From contig DASUNM010000027.1 of assembly GCA_036277115.1 (NCBI GenBank), forward strand, positions 124,001 through 188,000: DNA of 64,000 nucleotides. The letters run 5' to 3'. Each line of letters starts with the position of its first letter. The stretch's first letter is position 1. The notes beneath the pieces were generated by a model. It was not told the DNA's origin, did no database searches, and saw nothing but the letters and a program-made list of their open reading frames with translations. The position numbers were made by a program, and so were the translations under genes. Source of the DNA: Pyrinomonadaceae bacterium (GTDB lineage: Bacteria; Acidobacteriota; Blastocatellia; Pyrinomonadales; Pyrinomonadaceae). Of this stretch, positions 39,720-49,250 are shown one piece after another.

Positions 39720-42176
39720 TTAGATGTCTCGGGGCCGCGCGGCTTGTGGCAGCCGAATCGGACGCGGCGACGGGGTCGCGATTGGCGCAGCCTTCGGTCC
39801 GAGCGCTTCCCGAAAAACTTGCCGCACATTATCGACAAATATGAACTGAATGTCTTTCAAAGGCTCTTTTGGCACTTCTTCCAGGTCGCGTCGATTTTGC
39901 ACCGGCAGCAGGATTTTCGTGACGCGAGCCCGCCGCGCCGCCAACACCTTCTCCTTTATTCCCCCGACCGGAAGGACGTTGCCGCGCAAGGTGATCTCAC
40001 CCGTCATGGCGACGTCTTTTTTGATGGGCCGGCGAGACAACACGGAAACCAACGCGGTCGCGAGAGTGATGCCGGCAGACGGGCCGTCTTTCGGGATGGC
40101 GCCTTCCGGAATGTGAATGTGAATGTCGTAGTTGTTGATGTCTTCCGGTGCGATGTCGAGTTCTTTCGCGCGTGACTTCGCGTACGAGTAAGCTGCCTGA
40201 GCTGACTCGCGCATGATTTCGCCAATCTGTCCGGTCAGCACGAGGCTGCCTTTGCCTTTAATTCTGAGTGCTTCGATAAACAGGACGTCGCCGCCTACGG
40301 CAGTCCACGCCAAGCCGGTCGCCACCCCGATCTGATCTTTCTTTAGAACTTCATCGGGAGTTACCTTCGGCACGCCGAGAAATTCGTGCAGGTTGCGGAG
40401 CGACACGCGGACAGGTTCTTTGCGGCCTTCGCCGATTCGGCGCGCGACTTTCCGGCAAATCGATCCAATTTCCCGCTCTAGTTGCCGCAGGCCAGCTTCA
40501 TGAGTGTATCGTTGAATGATCGCGGCGAGCGCTGTGCGCGAAATGTGCACGTCCTTGGGCGTGATGCCCGTCTCTTCCATTTGCTTCGGCAGCAGGTGAC
40601 GGCGCGCGATTTCCAGTTTCTCTTCTTCCGTGTAACCCGCCAGCCGAATTACTTCCATGCGGTCGCGCAGCGCCGACTGAATCGTGTCGAGCACGTTGGC
40701 GGTGGTCATAAAAATCACGTTGGAAAGATCGAACGTGACGTTCAGATAGTTGTCGCGAAAACTATTGTTCTGTTCCGGATCCAAAACTTCGAGCAAAGCT
40801 GAAGACGGATCGCCGCGAAAATCGGCGCCGACTTTGTCGATCTCGTCGAGCATGATCAGCGGATTGTTGGTGCCGGCCTGCTGAATTGCCTGCATGATGC
40901 GGCCGGGCATGGCGCCCACGTAGGTCCGTCGATGGCCGCGGATTTCAGCTTCGTCGTGTACCCCGCCGAGGCTCAAGCGCATGAACTTGCGGCCGAGCGC
41001 GCGCGCGATTGAACGACCCAAACTCGTTTTGCCGACGCCCGGCGGTCCAACCAGACAGAGGATCGGCCCTTTTGGTTTCGGCTTCAGCCGGCGCACGGCG
41101 AGGGCTTCGATGATGCGCTCTTTCACCTTGTCGAGGCCGTAGTGATCTTCATCAAGAATGCGCTGCGCCTTCAGCAAATCCAGATTGTCTTTCGATGATT
41201 TCGACCAGGGCAGATCCGTGATGATCTCCATCCAGCTTCGCAACGTCGCAGTTTCAGCTGCGTCCGGATGCATGCGCTCAAGCTTTTTCAACTGGCGCAA
41301 CGCTTCTTCTTCCGCCGGCTTCGGCATCTTGGCGGCTTCAATCTTTTCACGGAACTGCTGAATTTCTTCGGCCAGCTCGTTCCCTTCCCCCAGCTCACCC
41401 TGAATTGCCTTCATCTGCTGACGCAGGTAGAACTCGCGCTGCGAACGATCAATATCGGCGCGGGCCTGCGTGTTGATTTCCTGCTGAACGGTCAGAACTT
41501 CGATTTCCTTGTTCAGCAGCTCGTTCACGCGGCGCAGGCGTACGGTCGTGTCGGGGATTTCCAGCACCGACTGCGCATCTTCGACTTTGAGTTCAAGATT
41601 AGAAGCAGACAGGTCAGCGAGGCGGCCAGGATCATCGAGGTTCGCAATGATGGCCATGACTTCCGGCGAAATGTTCTTCCCCAGGGCCGCGGCCTTTTCC
41701 ATCAACGCGCGCACGTTGCGGATAAGTGCTTCAACTTCGAGCGAGCGTTCGGGCGCCAACACTTCGGAGAGGACACTCAAACGCGCGCGCAGAAAATCGC
41801 CACTGCAATCAACCGATTCAACCTTTGCCCGCGAAACGCCCTGGACGAGAATGCGAATGCGGCCGTCGGGCAGCTTCAGCATGCGCATGATCACAGCGAC
41901 CGTGCCGACGCTGTAGAGATCTTCCTGCGCCGGGTCTTCCTTATCTAGATCCTTCTGGCAATCGAGCAGGATCATCCGGTGCTCGCCGAGCGCTTCGTCC
42001 ACGGCGCGGATGGATTTCTCGCGCGACACGAACAACGGCACGATCATGAACGGATAGATCACAATGTCGCGGAGCGGCAGCAGCGGCAGTTCTTCCGGAA
42101 TCTGCAATTGCTGATCTATCGCGGGTTCAGCCGCTACTAAAACTTCCACTGCTTCGTTGTCCAGTTCGGTTGACAT
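39720..42176 (-). CDS. lon: ATP-dependent protease Lon
   Basis: 818 residues. N-terminal LON domain (about 25-220, LPLLPLRDIVIYPFMIVPLF), coiled coil, AAA+ module with Walker A GPPGVGKTS, and the protease domain with catalytic S700 in PKDGPSAG and K743 in GGIKEKVLAA, 43 residues apart as in E. coli. It degrades damaged and regulatory proteins in the cytoplasm. Hsp20 and nrdR lie just upstream on the same strand with 8-nt gaps, an operon-like arrangement. Confidence 0.97.
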   Translation of the reverse strand: MSTELDNEAVEVLVAAEPAIDQQLQIPEELPLLPLRDIVIYPFMIVPLFVSREKSIRAVDEALGEHRMILLDCQKDLDKEDPAQEDLYSVGTVAVIMRMLKLPDGRIRILVQGVSRAKVESVDCSGDFLRARLSVLSEVLAPERSLEVEALIRNVRALMEKAAALGKNISPEVMAIIANLDDPGRLADLSASNLELKVEDAQSVLEIPDTTVRLRRVNELLNKEIEVLTVQQEINTQARADIDRSQREFYLRQQMKAIQGELGEGNELAEEIQQFREKIEAAKMPKPAEEEALRQLKKLERMHPDAAETATLRSWMEIITDLPWSKSSKDNLDLLKAQRILDEDHYGLDKVKERIIEALAVRRLKPKPKGPILCLVGPPGVGKTSLGRSIARALGRKFMRLSLGGVHDEAEIRGHRRTYVGAMPGRIMQAIQQAGTNNPLIMLDEIDKVGADFRGDPSSALLEVLDPEQNNSFRDNYLNVTFDLSNVIFMTTANVLDTIQSALRDRMEVIRLAGYTEEEKLEIARRHLLPKQMEETGITPKDVHISRTALAAIIQRYTHEAGLRQLEREIGSICRKVARRIGEGRKEPVRVSLRNLHEFLGVPKVTPDEVLKKDQIGVATGLAWTAVGGDVLFIEALRIKGKGSLVLTGQIGEIMRESAQAAYSYAKSRAKELDIAPEDINNYDIHIHIPEGAIPKDGPSAGITLATALVSVLSRRPIKKDVAMTGEITLRGNVLPVGGIKEKVLAARRARVTKILLPVQNRRDLEEVPKEPLKDIQFIFVDNVRQVFREALGPKAAPIATPSPRPIRLPQAARPRDI

Positions 42177-42183
42177 GGATGTT

Positions 42184-42672
42184 CTATGAATCCTTCTCAG
42201 TAATTGGAATTGCTATTTCCGAGCCTCTGCGATCCTTTAGCTTCGGTAGTCGGACCACCAACACTCCCTTGGCTAGTTCTGCCGTGGCGCCTTTCACGTC
42301 AACCGGCCACCGGACGGGAACGACACGCTCAAAATGGCCGTAGGTTCGTTCCGAACAATGGTGCGACATGATGCGTTGTCGCGTGGCTCGCTTCTTCTTG
42401 TCGCCATAGATGCGCAGTTTATTTCCATTCAAACCCACCCTTACTTCCGACGCGGTCACGCCCGGTAGTTCGATGCGTACGTCGATCGCTTTCGTGGTCT
42501 CGCAAACATCGATCGTGGGCGCCCAGGCGCCGGCAATGGTCGGCGTTTGCGCGGCCGCAGCTTCCTGCAACAAAGAGAACAGCCAGCCGATGCGCTCTGT
42601 CAGCCGCTTTAGCTCGAGGCGTTCGAGCCCCGCGGGCCCGACACTCTTAGCCTTGACTCGCTTAACGGCCAT
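42184..42672 (-). CDS. Small heat-shock protein Hsp20
   Basis: 162 residues. Alpha-crystallin domain at about 50-150 (WAPTIDVCETTKAIDVRIEL, RTYGHFERVVPVR, LAKGVLVVRLPK with the GVL motif). It binds unfolding proteins and passes them on. Position between nrdR and lon, 7 nt before lon, suggests a stress operon. Confidence 0.9.
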   Translation of the reverse strand: MAVKRVKAKSVGPAGLERLELKRLTERIGWLFSLLQEAAAAQTPTIAGAWAPTIDVCETTKAIDVRIELPGVTASEVRVGLNGNKLRIYGDKKKRATRQRIMSHHCSERTYGHFERVVPVRWPVDVKGATAELAKGVLVVRLPKLKDRRGSEIAIPITEKDS

Positions 42673-42679
42673 TGCTCGA

Positions 42680-43144
42680 TTAACGACCGGCGCGCGCGCG
42701 CACCAGCGTCTTCAACTCTTCCATGAATTCGGACACGTCTTCAAATTCCAGATAGACCGAGGCAAATCGCACGTAAGCAACTTTGTCCAGTTCTTTAAGC
42801 CGTCGCATGATTTGCTCGCCGATCTTGCTGGTGGGCCGTTCGCGCTCAGGCGACTCCTGCACATACTTTTCGACCGCATTGACGATCGAGTCCAGCTTTT
42901 GCGGCGGAATCGGTCGCTTTTCGCAAGCGCGCAGCAGGCCCGCCATGACTTTGTTGCGATCAAAGGTTTCGCGCCGGCCGTCCTTCTTAATCACCATGTA
43001 TGGAATCTCATCGATGCGCTCGTAGGACGTAAAGCGGCGTTCACATTTTAGGCATTCGCGACGCCGGCGAATCGATTCACCTTCACGCGACTCGCGCGAA
43101 TCGACGACCTTATCTTCGACAAAACCACAGAAGGGACATTTCAT
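42680..43144 (-). CDS. nrdR: Transcriptional repressor NrdR
   Basis: 154 residues. Zinc ribbon MKCPFC..., CLKCERRFTSYE (C3, C6, C31, C34) followed by an ATP-cone (about 49-139). It represses ribonucleotide reductase genes in response to dATP. Full length and standard. Confidence 0.96.
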   Translation of the reverse strand: MKCPFCGFVEDKVVDSRESREGESIRRRRECLKCERRFTSYERIDEIPYMVIKKDGRRETFDRNKVMAGLLRACEKRPIPPQKLDSIVNAVEKYVQESPERERPTSKIGEQIMRRLKELDKVAYVRFASVYLEFEDVSEFMEELKTLVRARAGR

Positions 43145-43175
43145 ATCGATTGTTCCTCACATAATTTGAAGCACT

Positions 43176-44252
43176 TCAAGCCGCTTTGACTCCAGTCACG
43201 CTCGGCAGGGGCTCAGGATCACCTGCACGTTCAGTCGCTGACATCAATAGACGTAGTCGCGCGAGAGTTACATCACCACGCAAAAAGTAGAACAACCCAA
43301 ACAATGCCGCTGGCAGGAAATCGACGAGATGGATGACGATGGCGACCGCAGCCGCCTTTTCAGCCGCCACCCCGAGAAGGATTAGCGCGCCGCCGGTGAC
43401 TGCGTGGAACGCACCCGCAGCGCCTCCCGGCGTGGGAATCGCCGATCCGATCATCGACCAACCAAGCACAAAGAGCGCCTCGGAAACGCCGAACGGCAGA
43501 CCGAATGCGCGGAAGACCAGCAGATTGCCTATGGCAACTGATCCCCACAATGCGAGTGACCACCCGATGGTAATGGCCAGCTCGCGGCCGCGCGTGAGCA
43601 CTCCCAGCGCCGTAGCCAGTTGCTGAAGGAGGTTGAGGATCGCGTGCTTCAACCGGCCCAGGATTCGCCAATCAGGATGAATCTTTCTGTCCAACCATCC
43701 GATTACCTGTGGTGACCGCCACCGGAAAGCGATTAGTAAGGCGACAAATACAAACAGCGCTCCGACCAACGCAAAACCGATTTGGCGCGCGCGGGCGAAC
43801 TCTGACGCACCCGAAGCCGGGGTGAAAAGAACAAGGTTGACGGCGAACAACAGCAGTACCGTGATCGAGTCGTAAACGCGCTCGATCATGACCGTGACGA
43901 ATGAAGCAGCCGGTCTGACACGCCGGTCTCGCATCGGCAGGACCAAAGGCCTCACCACTTCACCGGCCCGGCCCAGCGTAAGTACGGCAGCATATCCGAC
44001 ACAGACGGCAATCCAGATTTCGCGGAGGCTGGCCTTTGTCAGTGGTGCAAGAAAGGCCCGCCATCGGAAGGCGCGCCACAAATACCCTGCGAGCACGCCC
44101 AACGCCCCCAGCAGGATCAGTCGCCAATCGGAGGCAAGCAGCGCACTCTTAACCTGGGCCCAATCGAGCCCCCGGCCAAACCACCAGACGATGGCAATGG
44201 CCAGCAGGAGGAGCGCGATGAACTCAAGAAACTTACGATATTTTGCCGCCAT
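43176..44252 (-). CDS. Flippase-like integral membrane protein (LPG synthase/AglD family)
   Basis: 358 residues from the ATG at 44252 (a GTG at 44303 is also possible). About eight membrane helices; features of UPF0104/LPG_synthase_TM are GRAGEVVRPL, ERVYDSITVLLLFAVNL, and the Gly/Pro-rich GSAIPTPGGAAGAFHAVTGG. Such proteins move or build lipids and glycolipids. Substrate unknown. Confidence 0.85.
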   Translation of the reverse strand: MAAKYRKFLEFIALLLLAIAIVWWFGRGLDWAQVKSALLASDWRLILLGALGVLAGYLWRAFRWRAFLAPLTKASLREIWIAVCVGYAAVLTLGRAGEVVRPLVLPMRDRRVRPAASFVTVMIERVYDSITVLLLFAVNLVLFTPASGASEFARARQIGFALVGALFVFVALLIAFRWRSPQVIGWLDRKIHPDWRILGRLKHAILNLLQQLATALGVLTRGRELAITIGWSLALWGSVAIGNLLVFRAFGLPFGVSEALFVLGWSMIGSAIPTPGGAAGAFHAVTGGALILLGVAAEKAAAVAIVIHLVDFLPAALFGLFYFLRGDVTLARLRLLMSATERAGDPEPLPSVTGVKAA

Positions 44253-44478
44253 TGACCGAAAACCAACGATCTGAACGCAGTGAGCAAAGAATGAGCGAGC
44301 CACAATATATTGTGCGGCGTCGCCAGCCTACAACAGTTTAATGTTATCGTTCAAGAAGTCAGCCTCGCGGCCGGCTGAGACCGGGGGAACTTTGCAAAGC
44401 ACCGGCACGTAAGAAGCTCGTGTCGGACTCTATGAGTCTCAATCGGCTGCGATAAACTGAATCCGGAGAATTCACCAA

Positions 44479-45072
44479 GTGGGAGCCGTCAGAAGCTTGG
44501 CTACCAACGAAGGCGCTGAACTAGTCAGACGATGTCGCGCGGGCGACGGCGCGGCTTGGGAAGAGATTGTCCAAACCTACTCGCGCCGCGTTTACAATCT
44601 CGCCTACCGATTCACCTCCCGGGCCGACACGGCCGAAGACTTGACGCAAGACGTCTTCGTCCGCGTCTATCGCTCACTCGAGCAATACAATCCGAAGCAG
44701 GGCGACTTGCAGAACTGGCTGATGCGGCTGGCGCGGAATCTGATCATTGATGACTATCGCAAACGTCAACGCGCTCCGCAGGATGAGATTGCGGACGACC
44801 TTGAGGATCACAAGTATCACCTGCGCTCAGCCGGGAATTCGGTCCAGCGTGAGATGGAGCGGCGCGAGCTCGGCGCCCAGGTACAGGCCGGAATTGACAA
44901 GCTTTCGGCGGATTTGCGGACATGCGTCATCCTCCGGGACATCGAGGAGTTGAGCTACCAGGAGATCGTGGATTTGTTGAAAATCCCAGAGGGCACCGTG
45001 AAATCACGAATAAACCGCGGCCGAATCGAACTAGCGAAGATTCTTCGTCGTATGCGAGTAGTGGAGGCATAG
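44479..45072 (+). CDS. ECF-type RNA polymerase sigma factor
   Basis: 197 residues, GTG start. Region 2 at about 30-100 (YRFTSRADTAEDLTQDVFVR), region 4 at about 135-190 (LSADLRTCVILRDIEELSYQ, EIVDLLKIPEGTVKSRINRG). Next gene is an anti-sigma-like protein with zinc fingers, the usual pairing. It likely directs transcription of an envelope or stress regulon. Confidence 0.94.
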   Translation: MGAVRSLATNEGAELVRRCRAGDGAAWEEIVQTYSRRVYNLAYRFTSRADTAEDLTQDVFVRVYRSLEQYNPKQGDLQNWLMRLARNLIIDDYRKRQRAPQDEIADDLEDHKYHLRSAGNSVQREMERRELGAQVQAGIDKLSADLRTCVILRDIEELSYQEIVDLLKIPEGTVKSRINRGRIELAKILRRMRVVEA

Positions 45073-45145
45073 AGCCAGAACGCAGTCGAAAGTGGCAGAC
45101 GGCACCAGGTAACGGGGCGTAAAAAGGGTTCGGAATGGAAACGAA

Positions 45146-46012
45146 ATGATGCTGTGCAATGAATTTGAAGAAAGATTGACGAATTACCTCGACGGCGAGT
45201 TGCCGGTCGAGGAGCACCGCGCGTTTTCCGAACACGCGCTGCGCTGCCCGTTGTGCCACGAATTGCTGGCCGATGTGAAGCAAACGATCGTCGCGTGCCT
45301 GTCTTCCGAAGCTCCGCCGGCAGGTGTCGGGCTGGAAGCACGAATCCTGATGACGACGGCTCCGCAAACGGCAATTACCTGCGAAGAATTCGAAGACCAT
45401 CTGACGGATTATCTGGATGGCGTGTTGATGGCGCCTTTGTATCACCGCTGGGAACGGCACGCAGCTTTGTGTTCAGCCTGTAGCGAACTCCCGGGCCAGG
45501 TCGTGCGGTCGATCGGCGCGGTTTACACCTACGCGCAGGATGAACTGCCGGTGCCCGCCGGCCTCGAAGCCCGCATTCTGCAAGCAACCATCGGCAACGT
45601 TCTGCCTCGGCAAGTACGCGCTCCTTTCTTATCGCGGATGGTCGAATGGCTGCGTGGCGCGCTCGATCCGCTCGTTTCGCCGCAGCTCGCGTCAGTCGCA
45701 ACAATGCTGTTGGTGTCCGTCTTTGTACTGACGAACACGGTTTCAACCGATGGTTCGGTGCGCGGACTTTATCGCGCCAGCCTGCAATTGGCTGAACGCA
45801 CGGCGGACAGTGCGACCAGAGGATCCGAAAAAGGTGTCAAGCAATTCGCCGGCAGCGTCAACAAATTAGTCGGTGGCGAAGAGAACCAGAAGGACAACGA
45901 GAAGAGCAATGAGGCGAACCAGAATCAGAATAGCTCAAATCAAAACAGCGCGACGCCGCGCCCGCAAAGCCCGGAAGGAAAAACCGGCAACGGCGACTCG
46001 AAAAAGCGCTGA
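45146..46012 (+). CDS. Anti-sigma factor with two zinc-finger domains
   Basis: 288 residues. Two zf-HC2 domains, each with a HxxxCxxC-like pattern: CNEFEERLTNYLDGELPVEE...HALRCPLC (about 3-37) and CEEFEDHLTDYLDGVLMAP...HAALCSAC (about 77-112). One membrane helix at about 180-200, then a Asn/Gln/Ser/Lys-rich tail. Membrane-bound anti-sigma factors of this layout hold the sigma factor. The doubled zinc finger is unusual, as most have one. Confidence 0.9.
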   Translation: MMLCNEFEERLTNYLDGELPVEEHRAFSEHALRCPLCHELLADVKQTIVACLSSEAPPAGVGLEARILMTTAPQTAITCEEFEDHLTDYLDGVLMAPLYHRWERHAALCSACSELPGQVVRSIGAVYTYAQDELPVPAGLEARILQATIGNVLPRQVRAPFLSRMVEWLRGALDPLVSPQLASVATMLLVSVFVLTNTVSTDGSVRGLYRASLQLAERTADSATRGSEKGVKQFAGSVNKLVGGEENQKDNEKSNEANQNQNSSNQNSATPRPQSPEGKTGNGDSKKR

Positions 46013-46066
46013 ACGTTCGCGCGCGATTCAACGTACATCTGAGACCGCGACAGTGTGAAGTAACTG

Positions 46067-46843
46067 ATGAATTGTAATTACCACCCGAAGAATCCCGCCA
46101 TGGCGCAGTGCAGCAGCTGTTCGCGGCCCTTGTGCCCGGCGTGCGACCATCGCATTCGCGGGTTCGCTGTTTGTCAGGACTGCATCGTCGCCGGCGTTGA
46201 CGCACTGCGTCATCGCCAATCACAGCCGACAAATCAACAGGTGATCCGTCGCAAGACCTCTCCGTTCATCGCCACGTTTCTTTCGCTTTTCGTGCCCGGC
46301 CTGGGCGCGGCTTATAACGGTCAAACTTCCAAGGCCATCGTTCATTTCGCGATCTTCGCCAGCTTTTTCCAGATGGCCGTGGTAACCGACGGCGTCGCTT
46401 TCTTTGCGCTCGGCGTGTTCGGTACCTGGCTCTTCGCCGCAGTTGATGCTTGCCGGACGGCGCAGTTAATGCGCGCGGGGTTGGCGCCTGACGCCGAAGA
46501 AGACGCCATCACGCGCCAGTTGTACGGCAATCCTTTAGCCTGGGGCATCACGTTGTTGGTGCTTGGTGGAATCTTTCTCGCGCACACGGTCCTTGGATTT
46601 CAGTTTCCGATGCGGCGAGCGCTGCCCGTCGCTTTAGTCGTGCTGGGCGCTTACATTCTGTACGACTACATGAAACGACACCGGCGTCGAGAGGAAATGC
46701 GGCTGTTCGATACGAACAACCCGCCGCCGTCAGTCGTGGTCAACAGCCAATTCGCACGCGCTGCTTACGATGGCGGCGACTTTCCAACTCGCGTCCAGGC
46801 GCCGCGGCAAATTGGTTCTGCGCGACTTCAGCCGCGCCAGTAA
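46067..46843 (+). CDS. B-box-type zinc-finger membrane protein
   Basis: 258 residues. N-terminal zinc finger CNYHPKNPAMAQCSSCSRPL, CPACDH, CQDC; then DUF5683-like/TM2-like membrane region at about 65-200 (FIATFLSLFVPGLGAAYNGQ). I recall such proteins in Acidobacteriota. Possibly a membrane sensor or stress protein; function unknown. Confidence 0.75.
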   Translation: MNCNYHPKNPAMAQCSSCSRPLCPACDHRIRGFAVCQDCIVAGVDALRHRQSQPTNQQVIRRKTSPFIATFLSLFVPGLGAAYNGQTSKAIVHFAIFASFFQMAVVTDGVAFFALGVFGTWLFAAVDACRTAQLMRAGLAPDAEEDAITRQLYGNPLAWGITLLVLGGIFLAHTVLGFQFPMRRALPVALVVLGAYILYDYMKRHRRREEMRLFDTNNPPPSVVVNSQFARAAYDGGDFPTRVQAPRQIGSARLQPRQ

Positions 46844-48633
46844 GGTTCGCCCGAAATGATCACCGGAATTTTTGCAGCATTGTCCCGCGGCGGCGCCATC
46901 ATCGGCGCCATCCTGCTTGTTACAGCCCTACTCCAGCAATTGATTGCCATGGTCGGCATCCTGCTCGGCCTTGTAAAATTCGCTATCATCATTGTCTTCG
47001 TAGCGATAATGGTTATGATTGCCGTCGCAATGTGGCGGTCGCGTAAACGAGAAAAGGCCGAACGCCGCGCATCCTGACCGCTAATCCGTTTCCAACCGAA
47101 TAGACACGACAAGCCGACCGGAACGGAGCGAGCCCTGCTTGCCCAATGCACGGCGTCTATAATCCATTTCCTGAGGTCGGCTTGCGTCGATAACAGCAAT
47201 AGCGGGGGAGTGGCAGAGGCAAGAAACCCTCCGAGTAAAATCCTTAACATCGTCGAATCAATAAAACTCAAGACCAGCCAACCGATTAAGAGTCCGGCCC
47301 CGCAGGCTGCGAAAACGGCCAGAATGATCCGCACAAGTTTGCCCCAAAGCTTTGGAATTACGCGGCGCAGAAAAAATAAACGATTTCCAAGAGCGAATAC
47401 ATAACTTAACACCGCGGCAAGCGCAGCGCCCTTTAGTCCCATCGTCTTAGTCAGCGGATAAAGGAGCAAAAGAAACATGAGGGCTTCGACGGTCTTGCCA
47501 GTCGCGACAGGTTTCGGCTTGTTCAAGGAGAAGAAGACGAGGGTGATGACTATCAGAAGACCGCGGAATGGCACCATGAGAGATATTACCCATAACACTT
47601 CTCCGGTTGTCTGCCACTTCGCGCCATACAGGACTTGGACAATGTCACTCGCCAGCAGACAGAGAGGCGCCGTGATCGTCACCAGCATGAGCGCGCTGAT
47701 GGTGAATACTTTTGTGAATGCGCTCTGTAACCGCTCAGAATCCGGCAAAGCTAATTCGGCAAAAGCCGGCAGCGTGACCTTGCTGACTGCGTTAACGCAT
47801 ACCGCGATGGGAAAGCTCGCCAGGTTGTAAGCCAGTGAATAGTAACCAAGGGCCGCCGCCCCTAATACGCGGCCCACGACAATATTATCGGCCATCGTGG
47901 TCACATAAGACGCGACCGCGATTATCAGTGCAAACTTTCCGAAGCCTATGGCCTGGCGAAGTGCGGCCGTCTCGAAAGCCAGTCGCGGACGATAAGGATG
48001 AAAGAAATATGAAAGTGCAGTGCCCAATAATGCCGTTATTAAATGACCGAAAATCAAAGCCCACACATTGCGTAAGGCGATGGCCACGCAAACTGTGAGT
48101 GCCACGGCCACCACATTTACCGTCAATTCGCACCAAAAAATCCGCGCAAAACTGATCTGCTTGCGCAGGATCGTCAGTCCGATGTTTTGAAATCCTTCAA
48201 TCAACGGTGTCAGGCAGAGGATTCCAATCAAACCGGCGAGCCTGGGCTGGCCGAAGAATTTCGCCATCGGATAGGCTGACAGCAGTAGCAAGAGGGTGAG
48301 AAAGAGACTGCGCACCAGCTCGGCTGACCAAACCGTATTCAAATGGTCTTTGAATTCCTCCGGGCTCTTAAACTGGCGCGCCACGATCATCCGGTCCAGC
48401 CCGATCGTGGTCAGCGCGTTCAAGCCGACCATCACGGTCAAGGCCATTGCGAACAGTCCGAAATCATCCGGAACCAGCAGGCGCGCGATAATTATTGACC
48501 GGAGAAACGTGATTCCCTGCCCGAGCAGCGAAGAGGAAGCGTTCCAGCCTACGGCGGTACGATATCTTTTCGTTAAAGACGGGTTGGAGCTATCAGGGCC
48601 GTCAGCCAGGATTGCGATGTCGCCAGATTCCAT
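46828..48633 (-). CDS. Wzx-like lipopolysaccharide/polysaccharide flippase
   Basis: 601 residues as read. About 12 membrane helices span 20-500 (TAVGWNASSSLLGQGITFLR; ARLLVPDDFGLFAMALTVMV; ADNIVVGRVLGAAALGYYSL), the MATE/Wzx-type polysaccharide flippase fold. After about residue 500 it turns into Arg/Ser/Met-rich sequence that is the antisense of the 73-residue gene, so the native protein probably ended near 47100 and lost its stop. Confidence 0.8.
   Translation of the reverse strand: MESGDIAILADGPDSSNPSLTKRYRTAVGWNASSSLLGQGITFLRSIIIARLLVPDDFGLFAMALTVMVGLNALTTIGLDRMIVARQFKSPEEFKDHLNTVWSAELVRSLFLTLLLLLSAYPMAKFFGQPRLAGLIGILCLTPLIEGFQNIGLTILRKQISFARIFWCELTVNVVAVALTVCVAIALRNVWALIFGHLITALLGTALSYFFHPYRPRLAFETAALRQAIGFGKFALIIAVASYVTTMADNIVVGRVLGAAALGYYSLAYNLASFPIAVCVNAVSKVTLPAFAELALPDSERLQSAFTKVFTISALMLVTITAPLCLLASDIVQVLYGAKWQTTGEVLWVISLMVPFRGLLIVITLVFFSLNKPKPVATGKTVEALMFLLLLYPLTKTMGLKGAALAAVLSYVFALGNRLFFLRRVIPKLWGKLVRIILAVFAACGAGLLIGWLVLSFIDSTMLRILLGGFLASATPPLLLLSTQADLRKWIIDAVHWASRARSVPVGLSCLFGWKRISGQDARRSAFSRLRDRHIATAIITIIATKTMMIANFTRPSRMPTMAINCWSRAVTSRMAPMMAPPRDNAAKIPVIISGEPYWRG
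46856..47077 (+). CDS. Small membrane protein
   Basis: 73 residues with two membrane helices (about 10-28, 38-60) and a basic tail (RSRKREKAERRAS). 13 nt after the zinc-finger gene. It lies wholly antisense to the 3' end of a flippase frame. The helical content with a basic end supports this strand as coding. Confidence 0.6.
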   Translation: MITGIFAALSRGGAIIGAILLVTALLQQLIAMVGILLGLVKFAIIIVFVAIMVMIAVAMWRSRKREKAERRAS

Positions 48634-48669
48634 CTGCGGATGTAGTTTGAGAGACCGAACTTGAACCGA

Positions 48670-48834
48670 ATGGCTGCCCTGGCAAACTCGTACGAACCGG
48701 TGCCGATCATCGCTGGATTTCCGCGTTCAGAAAGCCTGAGCAACGAGTTTTACCAAACCGTGAATGAAATGGAAACCTGGCACGATTTTCATGTCTCCAG
48801 GGAAGACTTTCATAAACAACACTTTGAGATTTAG
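48670..48834 (+). pseudogene. Possible gene fragment, 54 codons
   Basis: MAALANSYEPVPIIAGFPRS then SLSNEFYQTVNEMETWHDFH and a stop. The amino-acid content looks coding but no family is recognised; could be the broken end of a surface-polysaccharide enzyme next to the flippase. Weak evidence. Confidence 0.3.
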
Positions 48835-49250
48835 CCATTCACAATCACGGAAGGCTTGGGCGCTTTCTTCAGATTAAAGACCACCGCCACAGATGTTGAG
48901 TCGAACGCTCAATTGATTCTTAGTTATCTTGGCATCCACGGCTTTGTCAGGGACATGACGTCCTGAGCAGGCCCTTCGCTCAGTTTGACCTGTCCACCCT
49001 CGTGTGTTAGGGTCTGACGCTCTGGCAGCATCCAGGATCCGTCAGCCCGAGTCTAAAAGCCACGTTTACCCGGCGACTCAGGCGCGCAAATCGGCTGCCT
49101 TCTCAAGCAGGGTTCGATCTTCGGCAGGGTTCTTAATTTTAAGGCCTCGCACAATTTAGGTTTTCAGTCGCCCTCGGCGTCTGTTACTTCACCGGTCGGC
49201 AAGCGGCCCCGTTTTACAAACGCGCTTGACGCCCGCTAGGAGCAGAATGA
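48835..49250. other. Intergenic stretch, no gene seen
   Basis: 416 nt with no convincing reading frame on either strand. It contains TAGGAG, the ribosome site of the next gene. I see no repeat or clear hairpin array; possible degraded gene remains. Confidence 0.5.
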
